Source: Gremmenia infestans (taxonomy: Eukaryota > Ascomycota > Leotiomycetes > Helotiales > Hamatocanthoscyphaceae). From it: a DNA stretch of 64,000 nt. Position numbers and translations under genes: made by a program. The notes beneath the pieces are model-generated. The model was given only the letters and a program-made list of their open reading frames with translations, did no database searches and was not told the origin of the DNA. Shown here piece by piece: positions 1 to 11,182 of the stretch (positions are counted from its first letter, which is position 1; every line of letters begins with the position of its first letter). The stretch is from positions 3,472,001 to 3,536,000 of the forward strand of contig JAFEVB010000002.1 of NCBI GenBank assembly GCA_032629725.1, given 5' to 3'.

Positions 1-3000
1 TCGCTCTGAAGTTGGATTTGTGGCGCGATAAGCCGAAGATGGTAGCTGTTCTGCGGAGTAAATTCGCGGCCAATGTCAGAGTCTATTTCCATTGAAACCC
101 TTGGATTTGGATCTTGCTTCTGGTCGTTCGCATTAACAAAAGCTTTGCCATCTGCAAGGATCTCATTGATGCGATCCTCAACGTCTTGATTGCTAGTATC
201 TTCATCGTGTGTAGAGACTGGTGAATCAGTTGTAGATGGGGTGCTTGCCCGACGTTTGGCATTCGGCCTCGCTGTCTTCGCTTTATTCTGCTCTTCAACA
301 ATGTCTAGAATGAATTTTACGGCTCGCCGGGAAAGGTAGTATACAAATCCGCGCCTTTGGCTGACTTGGTGGATATAACGGAGTATGATGTTCCGCAAGA
401 GATTGTTCCACTTCATCTGCATATTGTGAATGACGAAACGATTGTTGAAGTCACTAATGAACTCTCCGGCCGGATTAGAATCCATGCCCTCAGTCTCCGA
501 ATCGTACTGTTTGGGGTCTGGAGTCTCGTCATCTCTAAGGTCCTCCGCATCTGGTACGGCCCGGTTGGTTTCTGTATATACACGCGTAGTCATTTGACGC
601 AACATTGATTCCAAAAATAGCTTCTTTTCTCGTAGAAAGGCGGCATGCTTATTTAATTGATCGAAATCTTCCTTCAATGCGGAGTCGCTATCATTTCTCA
701 AATACTTGAGTTCTGCATCCTCGAGGGATGTATTATGCGACTGCATTTGTTTTTCCAGTTGACCTAGGCGGCTTTGGATCAATTGGCATTGTACACGCCG
801 AGGATCGTCGTCTTTGCTCATAATACAGAAATGCGTTGCTTCCTTCCCGAATGGACTTGTGCCGTCTGAATCTCCGGCATTAGTGTCTTTATGATCGGTT
901 TGTCGGAAGTATGTAAATCGTGGTGCATATGCGAGAGGCATGATCTTAGTGTCTGGGTTTGCTTCAGAAGGCAAAATCCAGTCTAGTTCAACGAAATCAT
1001 CCATATCAATCCAACTCAGATCGTTATCGGGTATTTCGAAATGGGAAAGATCTGTAGAACCCTCTTCTTGTTGCGCAACAAGGAAAGGAGCGGAAGCTTT
1101 TTGTAAATCTTCAGGTGTTGTACCAGCAATGCTAGCTGATACAGCACGAATGTCCGCTGACAACAAGTCCAACTGAGCTTGATGCATTTTCATTGCCGTC
1201 GTCTTGCTAGGTGTCTTTCTGCCCTTGTCTTGGGTGTGAAACTCTTCCCGGCGTTGATGAATATCAAGCATGAAACTATCTAGCCTCATCTTCAGGCCAG
1301 TAGCCGAAACGACATCTTCGGAATAGTCCTCGGCATCTTTGTGCTTGTAGATATGACTAAGGAAAAGCGGTGCGAGCAACAAGTTGTATTTGATGGTAGC
1401 AAGATGCCTACCAAACTTCTTGCTGGATTTTTCGATACCAGGCCACAAAGCGCCCTGGCGGATAGGAAGTGACATGGTGCCACCGAACATCGACCACCAG
1501 GCAAAAAAGTGAGTGAAGAAGCGAGGTGACAGATGTACAGTGTTATAGCTGTTCGATGGCGCCGTATTGGACACAGACCATTCGCGATTGACGGGAGCTT
1601 TGATGGCAACGGACATGTGAATATGATGGCTCCGGAATCCACGGAAAGCGTCATATTCCAGGCCTGGTGGGGCTTTGGCATACTGGGGTTCTCTAAAAAT
1701 GACCTTATAGTGAGGCTCAAAGTCGAAGGATCGTTTTCCTTCCTCTTCGAGATTCCTTTCGAACATCAAGCCGGCAAGCCATTGAACGTTTCCTGAGAGC
1801 TTCATGACGACTTTCTTGAATGATGCTCCACGTTTGAAACTGTCCGAGCTCATCACACTATCGTTATCATGGTCCGACTTTTCTGAAGTGAAAGCTTGAT
1901 GGCTGTAATCAGGGATGGCGAGAATATAATCTCCGCTGTCAACAGTCATGAATTTCCGAGGATCATCGTCACGGCAGATGTTCCACCTCACGTCATTCCT
2001 CCAGCACATAAGGAAGCCTGCGCCATTGCCGGTCACCAAATAAGGATCCCGTGTTCCCTTGAGCATGAGATGCACATCACCATCTCCCTTCCATGCAACG
2101 CTTAGTCGAGAGTGGAAGCTCAATCGAATCTTGTCCCAAAAACCGGTCCGATCTGATGGGTCAACTTGAGGCTTTGTGAAGGTTTCGATCACCATCATCA
2201 TATCTTGAATCGCTGGTTGATAAGAGGCACCCCATGTTATCCGGGTCGGGAAGCCAGTGTTGATATCCATGTTGATGTCCGAGTATGTCTTTACTGGTGA
2301 GATAGTCCGCCTCACATCAATTGCAAAGACACCCTCGTTTGGTTTACCCTGTGGACGGTTCTTTGGAGGTATAATGTCTATCTTGACGTGGCGAACAGAT
2401 TCGGGCCCCCGAAACTCTTCTGCAATAACAAAATCGGTCTCGAGAGACCATGCCGAGAGTCTTGGCTTTTGCCCAGGCTTGATCGCTGGGACATGGAGTA
2501 GGGGTAGTGGGTAGTCCCGTAGTGTTACACGGGCCTCTCCCATGCTTATTTTGACATGCATAGGAATCAGAAGCGAATACTTCATATCACGAGGCATGCC
2601 TTTTCCGACCCGATGCATAAACTCTGGCAGGTGGGCAATGGGGAAGGATGGCTTGTCAATAGTGATGTGAAGGTCACTAACCATTGTCGCCATCAAAGCG
2701 GGTCGCTGGGGGACTTCTAAGATATTTTCTGTGTCCACCATGTCATCGGGGAGTTGATCGGAACCCCAAAAGACACCACGAAGGTCTTTCATTCCATTTT
2801 GAGCTTGGCTGAAGATTCGGTCAATTCTCTTCTTCCAACTTTGAGAATTGTATCGTTGAAGTTTTTCGTGTGCCTCTGTTATGGAAACTTTCGCGCTCCC
2901 ACTGATTCCACACATGCCCTCAGGGTCGTACCGCATGCGACGACCACGAGAGTGCCCCGATTCCTGCTTGGTTTCCCCATGTTCGCTTTTACTGCGGTGT

Positions 3001-6000
3001 CCTGTTTTGTCGTGGTGGTTGCTTCGCCCCCGAGGGTGAGCGGATCTATTGCGATATCTAGATGAGTTCTTTCCCGTTTCTTCCTCTTCAATCTTCTTCG
3101 CCTTTGCTTTGAATGCAACTTCACGGGCTATACGCTGTAATTGTTCGACAAGGCCCGCACGGTATATTGCGCCCAATTTCCATTCGAAGGCTCCATCTTC
3201 CAACTCAAACAATAATGCCTGACTCTGAATTGAAACTTTTGGTATATGCTTTGGCCCTTCCGGGCCTTTTTCAAGAATGTATTCATTCGTGCCTGTTGAA
3301 AACCGGTGATGGAGTTGCTGGACTGACTTCATCGTGTTGACGAAATTATCGAAGATTTTGTGGAGTACAAGTTGATGGGGAACGGCCAATCTGATTGCTT
3401 CAGTAGTTACATTAATTGTGTTTTCGTCGTATGTCTCCCCAGTACCTCGCTTTCGCCTATTCTCAAGCAGATCCACCCTGAGTGTCTTAATACTCACAAT
3501 CCGTGCCCATACGCGTGGCATTTTGGGTGCTTCCGCATAGAGTCTAGCAAGCTTTGCATATACAAAAGGCGCCGACCATCGATGACGTCCAGCTTCCATG
3601 CCATAGATTTGAAACATGACTGGGGGGTCCGATGGCATATTCGCTTTTATCTGCACCAATGACGACTTGAAATCCACAGTGACGAACTCCTTGATAGGAA
3701 AGGGAAAACTGGACCCATCATATCTGTGGTGCAAGTCCTCAGGAGAACGGGTAGGAGAGAGATGTTTCGCTATCCCAAGATTTTGCGGTGCTGGACGGGC
3801 TTGCTTGGCTTCTTCTTCATCAGCTTTAGTACGAACAAATGCTGTCTTAAGCACCGATGTTGCAATGCCACAAGCATAATGACGATAGAGCGAGTATTGG
3901 ACAAGAAGCGTTTTCACGGCTGAGTTGACATGAAAGATTGGACCTTGATTATCGCACGTAGTAGATAGCGCAACCTCGAAGCGCGGGATAGCGACAAATG
4001 GTTCAATCTCCCATATTTCCGTGGATTCGACCACAAAGGCCTCTAGACCACGGACATGAACCGCTAGTCTTCGGCCGTCTGTCGCATACTGTTGTTTCTT
4101 TCGTGGTGAACTGGGCATCTTCAGCAAGAGTTCGGCATCCGGTGTCAAAGACCTGCTAGGCGCTCTTCGGCGCGATGCTCTTTTTTCAACGGTATCGGTT
4201 TTCTGAGCACGGTACTCTGCTGTCCAAGACTCCAGCTGCAACGCGACTCCACGAGTATCACCTGAAATCTCCTTATCAACACCAGCAATTTCAGCGCTAA
4301 AATCCGAGCCTTGCAGCTGGAAATGCAGAAGCCAAGGCGGCATAGCTCTGATAAAATTAGGATCCCGAGACGTCCTTGCATGTGCCTTGTTCTCTGGTTC
4401 CACGTTCACCCGGAGTTGACGAACAATTTGACGAACACCATCACTTATCTCGGGGCGGATCATGTGTGCGGAAAAAGTTTGTAAATTGCCTGTCGCAACG
4501 ACATAAACTTCGGGGTTCGCACTGATTTGGACCTTCAATTCCAGTGATTCTGTCTGCAGCAAATCATAATGAGCTCCAGAAGATGTTTGGTAGTAGAGGT
4601 GGTGAGATTGCAATCTCAGTGTCGATGCTAAGCCATAGTGTAATTCTCCAACTGCTGAATGGGATGATTCGATATCCAATGAGACAGATGAAACGGATGA
4701 TATGATCAGATCAAAATCATCGGCCTCCGCTGTCTTTTCAACGGGCGGAAGAGCAATCCGTACGACTGGCTCGTGCATTGAAAGCTTAACATTGGCTTTT
4801 GGCAACAGTCTAGAGATGAGGGTATGGCTTTGCGGTACTGCTCTGCTCTTCCTTTTCGGTTTTGATTGCATCATTGCCAACACCAAGGGGAGATGTTTTG
4901 GGTCCAGGTCGACAGAGGGAGAAGTAACAACGACATTAGCGAAGAGAATATTGGCATTTCGCTCATCTGCACTATTGTCTGGTGCAGATTCCACTGTCTT
5001 GGAGGGCAGTGTCGTTCTAATCGTTGTTGTTGCCATAGGGATATAGACCAACCTATCCGACCCTCCTTGCCCATCATCGACGCCGAGTTCAATAGAAAGA
5101 GCTGCAAGAAGGGCTTGATGAGCAATGTCCTTGGAAGAGAAATACATGCGGTGTGCGGGTGACTTCGGGTCAAGTCGATGAAGATCCACGCCAACCTCCT
5201 TCATAGTTGCATTGAGATAAACAGGTGAGCCACGAGGCTGAACGGAGTTGACCTGTCTGGTAAATCCCACAAAGCTTACTGCAAATTGTACCTCCTTAAT
5301 ACCCCGTAGAATGGAACTCGCAAATTCCTTGGAATCTGAGACGGTCTGTACAAGGTCTTCCTCGAGACTACCCGGCTGGTCGACTTCTTCAATGATTTGC
5401 TGGAGAGATATTTCTTCGCGTTCGGGTATTTCTCTGTCGTAGAGGTTCAAACAGCCCCTATACCTGTTTATGCATGTATTGATATCGTCATACGGAATGT
5501 GTACACGTCCCAGCTTAAGTGCAAATGCTGCATCTCGGAGGCCGTCAAGGTCCTTGTATAAAAGTCCATGAATATTCAAAGTAGCATGGTCCAGTACTTC
5601 CAGTGACTCTTTCCCTTCGGGCGTGAAGAGAACGCTGCGCCAGGTCATCATCCATTCTGCCGGTCTCTGTGATTTTTTTGTCGTTTTGACGTGGGAAAAC
5701 ATCCTCCCGCGATCAACCATTTTGCGTCGGGTGTCCACTGCCATTGTAAAGTTTCCGACCTGTATCTGGCCCACGTCTACAACAGTCACTGATGTATTTG
5801 TAGCCACCACATCCACCATGCGAATCCAGTTGATATTGCGGTGCATGCGCTTTATTCGTTCCTTGATCGCAGTGAGCCGCTCCCAACTTTTGCTTCTCTG
5901 GGATCCGTTGCTCGCTTTCCCGGACGCCCCCTTCCTCTTGGGCTCAAACTCACAACTAGGCCCATCCACGCCCTCTATTTTGATCTCTGGGAGGTCCTCT

Positions 6001-6299
6001 GCATCGCCACTCTTTTCCCCCTGTGTAGCTTTGAGATTTACTGTTATTGCCAGCTCGGTGAGGACAATACTGAGCCATGTAGGTTGCGCGAAGGTTGGCC
6101 TGTGTAGGTTGAGGCCCAGACCTCGTATATCTATCTTTATGCCATCTTTCGGAGTGTATGCGAGTCTCCGCAGGGAGAGATAACCAATGCGTTGAATGGA
6201 TATGCCAGTGAGGATTCGAAGTATTGCGAAAAGAATGAACGACGACAGGTACAGGAGGACGAATACCCCAAATATGAAGGTAGGATTCAACAGCGCCAT
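1..6299 (-). CDS. FMP27: FMP27/Hobbit-type bridge-like lipid transfer protein (C-terminus outside window)
   Basis: One frame is open without a stop for 2099 codons from an ATG at 6299 (context TCCATGG) to the window edge, with no intron needed. The first 30 residues contain a hydrophobic segment, the ER anchor expected for this family. A tryptophan/proline motif (MPPWLLHFQLQGSDF) lies near residue 650. The family signature GFWDK is seen at residues 1386-1390 (nt 2130-2144), followed by long conserved blocks and a coiled-coil-like stretch near residues 1800-1900. Family members are about 2600-2900 residues, so roughly the last quarter is missing here. The family (yeast Fmp27, fly Hobbit, human BLTP2) forms rod-like hydrophobic channels that carry lipids at ER-plasma membrane contacts. 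I first considered Csf1 because of the length, but the N-terminus and GFWDK point to FMP27. Confidence 0.93.
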   Translation of the reverse strand, partial: MALLNPTFIFGVFVLLYLSSFILFAILRILTGISIQRIGYLSLRRLAYTPKDGIKIDIRGLGLNLHRPTFAQPTWLSIVLTELAITVNLKATQGEKSGDAEDLPEIKIEGVDGPSCEFEPKRKGASGKASNGSQRSKSWERLTAIKERIKRMHRNINWIRMVDVVATNTSVTVVDVGQIQVGNFTMAVDTRRKMVDRGRMFSHVKTTKKSQRPAEWMMTWRSVLFTPEGKESLEVLDHATLNIHGLLYKDLDGLRDAAFALKLGRVHIPYDDINTCINRYRGCLNLYDREIPEREEISLQQIIEEVDQPGSLEEDLVQTVSDSKEFASSILRGIKEVQFAVSFVGFTRQVNSVQPRGSPVYLNATMKEVGVDLHRLDPKSPAHRMYFSSKDIAHQALLAALSIELGVDDGQGGSDRLVYIPMATTTIRTTLPSKTVESAPDNSADERNANILFANVVVTSPSVDLDPKHLPLVLAMMQSKPKRKSRAVPQSHTLISRLLPKANVKLSMHEPVVRIALPPVEKTAEADDFDLIISSVSSVSLDIESSHSAVGELHYGLASTLRLQSHHLYYQTSSGAHYDLLQTESLELKVQISANPEVYVVATGNLQTFSAHMIRPEISDGVRQIVRQLRVNVEPENKAHARTSRDPNFIRAMPPWLLHFQLQGSDFSAEIAGVDKEISGDTRGVALQLESWTAEYRAQKTDTVEKRASRRRAPSRSLTPDAELLLKMPSSPRKKQQYATDGRRLAVHVRGLEAFVVESTEIWEIEPFVAIPRFEVALSTTCDNQGPIFHVNSAVKTLLVQYSLYRHYACGIATSVLKTAFVRTKADEEEAKQARPAPQNLGIAKHLSPTRSPEDLHHRYDGSSFPFPIKEFVTVDFKSSLVQIKANMPSDPPVMFQIYGMEAGRHRWSAPFVYAKLARLYAEAPKMPRVWARIVSIKTLRVDLLENRRKRGTGETYDENTINVTTEAIRLAVPHQLVLHKIFDNFVNTMKSVQQLHHRFSTGTNEYILEKGPEGPKHIPKVSIQSQALLFELEDGAFEWKLGAIYRAGLVEQLQRIAREVAFKAKAKKIEEEETGKNSSRYRNRSAHPRGRSNHHDKTGHRSKSEHGETKQESGHSRGRRMRYDPEGMCGISGSAKVSITEAHEKLQRYNSQSWKKRIDRIFSQAQNGMKDLRGVFWGSDQLPDDMVDTENILEVPQRPALMATMVSDLHITIDKPSFPIAHLPEFMHRVGKGMPRDMKYSLLIPMHVKISMGEARVTLRDYPLPLLHVPAIKPGQKPRLSAWSLETDFVIAEEFRGPESVRHVKIDIIPPKNRPQGKPNEGVFAIDVRRTISPVKTYSDINMDINTGFPTRITWGASYQPAIQDMMMVIETFTKPQVDPSDRTGFWDKIRLSFHSRLSVAWKGDGDVHLMLKGTRDPYLVTGNGAGFLMCWRNDVRWNICRDDDPRKFMTVDSGDYILAIPDYSHQAFTSEKSDHDNDSVMSSDSFKRGASFKKVVMKLSGNVQWLAGLMFERNLEEEGKRSFDFEPHYKVIFREPQYAKAPPGLEYDAFRGFRSHHIHMSVAIKAPVNREWSVSNTAPSNSYNTVHLSPRFFTHFFAWWSMFGGTMSLPIRQGALWPGIEKSSKKFGRHLATIKYNLLLAPLFLSHIYKHKDAEDYSEDVVSATGLKMRLDSFMLDIHQRREEFHTQDKGRKTPSKTTAMKMHQAQLDLLSADIRAVSASIAGTTPEDLQKASAPFLVAQQEEGSTDLSHFEIPDNDLSWIDMDDFVELDWILPSEANPDTKIMPLAYAPRFTYFRQTDHKDTNAGDSDGTSPFGKEATHFCIMSKDDDPRRVQCQLIQSRLGQLEKQMQSHNTSLEDAELKYLRNDSDSALKEDFDQLNKHAAFLREKKLFLESMLRQMTTRVYTETNRAVPDAEDLRDDETPDPKQYDSETEGMDSNPAGEFISDFNNRFVIHNMQMKWNNLLRNIILRYIHQVSQRRGFVYYLSRRAVKFILDIVEEQNKAKTARPNAKRRASTPSTTDSPVSTHDEDTSNQDVEDRINEILADGKAFVNANDQKQDPNPRVSMEIDSDIGREFTPQNSYHLRLIAPQIQLQS

Positions 6300-9200
6300 G
6301 GATTCGTCAGCCAACTTGCACCGTCCAAAACTGATTCTCGTAGTCGTCGACCGAGCAAAGAGGGTATTAGCAACCCCCAATCCCAATCCCAGTCCCAATA
6401 GCTGTGCGCGGAAACAATGCTGCCATTCGCGACCCTTTGTCCTGTATTGTACTGCACAAGGAATAAGTCAAAGATGAGCCGCAATTCACGCTATGCCGAC
6501 TGTTCCGACAATTGACCACATAGAGTATCGGTCGCACACCTCATGGCGGTCGGGGACCAGGCTAACAATGTCGTGGACTCATGACACGCAAATGACGCCT
6601 GATGGTTGTGGATTGATGTTGGAAAGGACTTATCGAGTCGGATGGAGGCGAGATGCTGACTTGGAAAGATAACAAGCGTCAACCAGCTTCTCTTGCGCGA
6701 TTAGCTAACCTTCGTACGCTCAGCAGCAGATGCGAGAATTTGTAGGCTGAAATTGATGCTGGTGATGGCGATGAGGCAAAAGAGATCGCAGTGGGTGGGC
6801 TGGATCCGAGCTTCTCTGTTGAGACGATTACGCTTATTGATGTATTCGGCTGCAGATTACCATGCATGCGAACCGGGAGCCGGCTGGAATTGTAATAAGT
6901 AAGCCGCCAATGCTTTTTTAGCCTTGTTCTCTCGGACTTAATTCATTATCAAGTTGATATACCAAGTTGATAATGTCCATTGGATTTATTACACTATTAC
7001 TGCTATCCAAGACTTTATTTGTATCGCATTCCATTCACCAACCTCGTACTCGTAGACCTCGAGATCCCAATCTACATCCCTACTCCCGGACCTAATGTCA
7101 CGAACTCTCCCGTGCTCACCCTGTCACCATCCCGCTCTTTGTACAGTCAGCCTCGCAAATTCTCTCCTGCCCTGTGGTACTGTACTCCGTACTTGCCGCT
7201 TTTTCAAGCTTTTATAATTCAACACACAAACTACATCTTGGTCCAAGTGGAATAGATGATTTATATAAGGAGTACAGGAGTCTCGGATCAGGCATCTGGG
7301 ATGTATGGCTGCGTCTTTGGTCTCAGTAGCTTCTCATCTGCAGTTTGTCAAACCAATTTCTAGCAAATTTATTTCGTACATTCAATAGCTTAGTCACAAT
7401 TCTGATTCTAAATACCTCAATTTCATCCGTCACTTCCTCGATTCTCGACAAGCTAGTGCTAGGCACGCATAGTTCGGCGAGCAAGTACCGAAAGAACGTA
7501 ACAACTGTCTAGAATCATGCCGAGGAATTTGGGAATTGGACGGTCTCTTTCGGTGAAGCGTTGACAGTTCTTGAAACAGTTGGAAGTTTTGTGGAAGAGA
7601 TTGGTTGTACGGAGTCTTTCTGGGACCCTCAAGTCGCCAAACACATCGGGAATTCCATCCGCGGTCTATGTGATTTTTGGAACCGTATCTTTGATAAGGA
7701 GTCAAGGAACTCGGGGTCAGTTTACGCTAGAGTTGTCCAGCCGTCCTGTCAATCAGCATCCACGTCACTGTTGTATTCTCCAGTATGGATTTTAATGCCT
7801 AGCCAGGACTACTGATCAAGAACTCGTAGCTCTCAAGTTATGCCGCAAAACTCAAGTTGTTTGTTATCCCTGCAAAACAATGTGCCACAGCAACCGCTGA
7901 GTCGCCGACTATACATTGTATAAGCACAGCTGTTGACAGCCACGAATAAAAAGGCTTGCGCCTTCGACCTAATACTTTGGCAGCCTCCTCAATCAATACT
8001 TGTTTTTTTCTTTCAGTCAACAAGAATAAGCTGATGCTAAAGCATGACCTGATCCCACCACCGTTTTAGAATTTAATCAAGAGCTGCGTCGAAGTTAAAT
8101 ACTCCGCAAACCCCCCACCCCGTCAATTTCAAGGTCTCGTAGCTACAGAGAACCGAACTCTGGTTGCCAGCTAGGGATGCAGCGTCGCGGATACAGTGAT
8201 GGGTACGAAGCACTTCTTTACTCCGTACAGATCCGGGGTTAGGCGGTGGAGCTGGGGGTCGAGATTAGGGTTGCGGAGCAGATTGGGTGGAGTTTTGGAC
8301 AGCATGGTGAAGAGGTTGTTGAGACTGGGGGCGGTGGCTGCTAGGGGGTTATGGAGACATAGAAGTATGTAGACATATAGAATGTAGCAGCTTCGGGTAT
8401 GAAGTGATTGGTTGAATCCTGGTTATGGACAGTGAAAGAGACAAAATGCTCTAGTCAACAACCTAATATCTTTCTAGAACTTCTTCAAGTATGGATTCGC
8501 GCCTTTAGTGATGTGATGCTTCTTGGATGGGAAGTCCTTCAAATCGCCTAATACTGCAGGGGAAACGGGTATAAAAGAATAGCTTGCATACTGTAGCATG
8601 GGTGGCGTACTATATACTCGTTACGACTTCTGCAAGGTCCCTTCCCTCTTTGATCTGGGGCTTGTTTCATATTTCAGCCTCTTGAATCCCGGTATATGCA
8701 TCTGTCACTGATATCCTCGTCTACTTGCCTCATTGGGACCAGACAATGGTGTAGAAATCTTCATGCAATGGAATCACAGTTTACATTGCCCTGGTGAAAG
8801 CTGAATACTATCTTATGAGCATACTCTTGCTAGTTTGGCAAAGCGACTCCGCCCTCTCAAAGCAAGAGAATGACAAGCATTGCAGCAGGCTAGTACTGGT
8901 AGTGAAAATGAAGTCTGAACTCAGATAAAGACTTGAAGCCTGATCGTTTGTGTCAGATGATTCAAAGATCATTGGATGGATGGGTTAAATGTTCTAGTTC
9001 CTTTTCAACTCAAAAATCGCATTTCAGCTAGATATACAGCTAATTATTTGATAATCGATTGTACAAGGAGTAAGACGCCTCTGCCCCGCAACGGGAGGAG
9101 ATCAGCACCAGGGGGTGGATGCCAAGCTTTGTTCCAGATCTCACTTATTTCGGTCTTCTCAACTCCAACCACTTTTCTATACTTATTCGATTCAAAACTT

Positions 9201-10210
9201 GGGAAATTGAGGTTATGACATGACGCTGTACCCGGATGGATGTCTTTGAAAATTCGGCGGAGAAGAAATTCTCCATTCCCACTTGATCCACCCTTGGGCA
9301 CACCGCCTAAAGATTGACTTGGTTACTGTACAGTACAGACGCGTTGCGTGGCATGCCGGCCCAGCCTTGTGGACCCAAGCCAAGATACGTGGTGGTCTGA
9401 TGTTTTTAGAATTTTACAAAAGGCAGATGGAATCCGAGCCAATAACAAGATATGATGGTAGTGGCGGAGCAGTCAGCAGAAGATCTACCAACCACGGCTC
9501 CCGATGATTCCGGGGAGTTGGAGGGGAGGGGACTAAAAACATCATGTACGGTAGTTTTTTTGATGCACTTCGTAGTAGTTAAGGTTAAGGTCGTTGTAGT
9601 CGAATTTGGAATCCCTAATGACTTAGAGGCAACTGTTCCGTGATCTAGAATTTGTTACCGCCTGACTAGTGGGGGGGGCAGAGGAGAACTACGTATGGAT
9701 GGAGGGAGGGAGGGCTTATCACAACCCCACCAAGAATAAATGAAGTTGAAAAAGAGACAAGATTGCTCCCGGTGATGATATCAGGAGGGTGGGTGGCCAT
9801 AGGTACAAACCAATAATCCAATCTGGAGAGCAGAGTCATGCAACGGGAATAATGGAAGCACATGGCGGCTCGGGGCCAAGCCAAGTCTCATCTTTTCTTT
9901 CGGCAGTCATCGCGATTCAAACCAGTCATGTTGAAACTTGCTGCATGAAGCTTGGACAAGGGTTCCCTTTCGAGCGATGGTTTGTAGAACACGAGCACGA
10001 GAGAGGGAAAAAAAAAGAAAAAAATTACTCCGTATGCGCCCAACCTTCACAGGCAAGTGTACCCGTACGGAAACGGAGTACCTTACTTACCTTTACGGGA
10101 GGAGTAAAGATGGCATGCCGGGAAGGCGGGGTCGGGGTCTTCGGCAACCGTTGAAGAGGGCTGTGCTGTGTTAGATGCGTGCGACGACTATCCCATTACC
10201 CCATACTGTA

Positions 10211-10247
10211 CCGTACCATACCATGCCATGCCATGCCATGCCATACC
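10211..10247. repeat. pentanucleotide repeat (CCATG/CCATA)n
   Basis: A clean five-base period, CCGTA CCATA then four CCATG units and CCATA, read directly from the sequence. It lies about 0.95 kb upstream of the arrestin start codon. Confidence 0.9.
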
Positions 10248-10460
10248 GGTATTTAATGGATTTGAGTACAGTAGGAAGTAAGATCTTATATTATATACAT
10301 ATGTCATCAATGGTTCAATGCAACGCAATCAATGCCACTACCTCGGGAGAAGCGGCGTTCATACTTACATGGTACTTTAGCGTCTTGTTAGGGGAAGACC
10401 CGATATGGATAACATAACCTTTATATCTACGAGTACACTAACACAGCACAACACTCTCAC

Positions 10461-10482
10461 TCACGCACTCACTCACTCACTC

Positions 10483-10522
<40 letters not shown>
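10461..10522. repeat. ACTC tract followed by (CT)n microsatellite
   Basis: A degenerate (ACTC)n tract passes into an uninterrupted 37-nt CT dinucleotide run (10486-10522). Such pyrimidine tracts are common in fungal promoters; this one is 660 bp before the arrestin start codon. Confidence 0.92.
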
Positions 10523-10524
<2 letters not shown>

Positions 10525-11182
10525 CCATTCGACTCAATTCATCTCTGGAATGCGGAAAACAGATCTTCCCTCCTGCTTCCCTTCTTGCTTTTGATATTGT
10601 TATCTCTCCTCTATCATACTTGATGCGCTCAAAGTCTTTTCTCTATATACCCGTACTCTACATCTACACCACATACCACCCACCTACCTAGGTACATATC
10701 TGCACGTTGCTGCGTCATCCAAGCCAAGCAGAAGAGCGACAAGGATAAAGGCTGATTGCCGGATTGTAGTTGCAGGCATCCCACCCCACCCTGGCTGTCT
10801 AACCCTTGCGAGCACACTTCACGAATCCCGACATCCATGGACCAGATGTCCAATTTGCATTTGCCTTAAAATCTCCATGTGCTGGCAGAGAAAGCACACC
10901 CTACCACCTTGTTTATACCCGTGACAACAAATCAGAGACCAAACAGACTAATCCAAATTGTGAGTACCATCACAGCCCAAACAAGTATACCGCCCCTCTT
11001 GTGTCTTGTTTGCATGACACTTTACATCCTATATCCTGGTCCCAGCGCGACCACGGTATCTCATCGTAATTGTGATGCGCCTGTGCAATGTCTTTGCAAA
11101 AATCAAAATAGTCCTTTCTTCTCTTCAAGACTTTCTCCCGCCCGTTCAAATGCTACGAGAACTTGCTGGTTAACATATCATC

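Larger units (their letters stand above)
6300..11182. other. long gene-poor interval between FMP27 and the alpha-arrestin gene
   Basis: About 4.9 kb with only short, unrelated open frames and no recognisable protein family on either strand. It must hold the promoter of FMP27 (left end) and of the arrestin gene (right end). It contains three exact copies of TACTCCGTA (7183, 8219, 10026), variants at 7608 and 10073, a period-5 repeat near 10211 and a CT microsatellite near 10486. I cannot tell whether it carries a non-coding RNA. Confidence 0.6.

Noticed and set aside
1..6299. Csf1/Tweek-type giant protein
   Set aside because: Length and single hydrophobic anchor suited it, but the N-terminus lacks the Csf1 pattern and GFWDK is a FMP27 signature.
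7430..7705. Minus-strand frame of 91 codons in the gene-poor region
   Set aside because: No family resemblance, and overlapping frames on the other strand are equally long; most likely chance.
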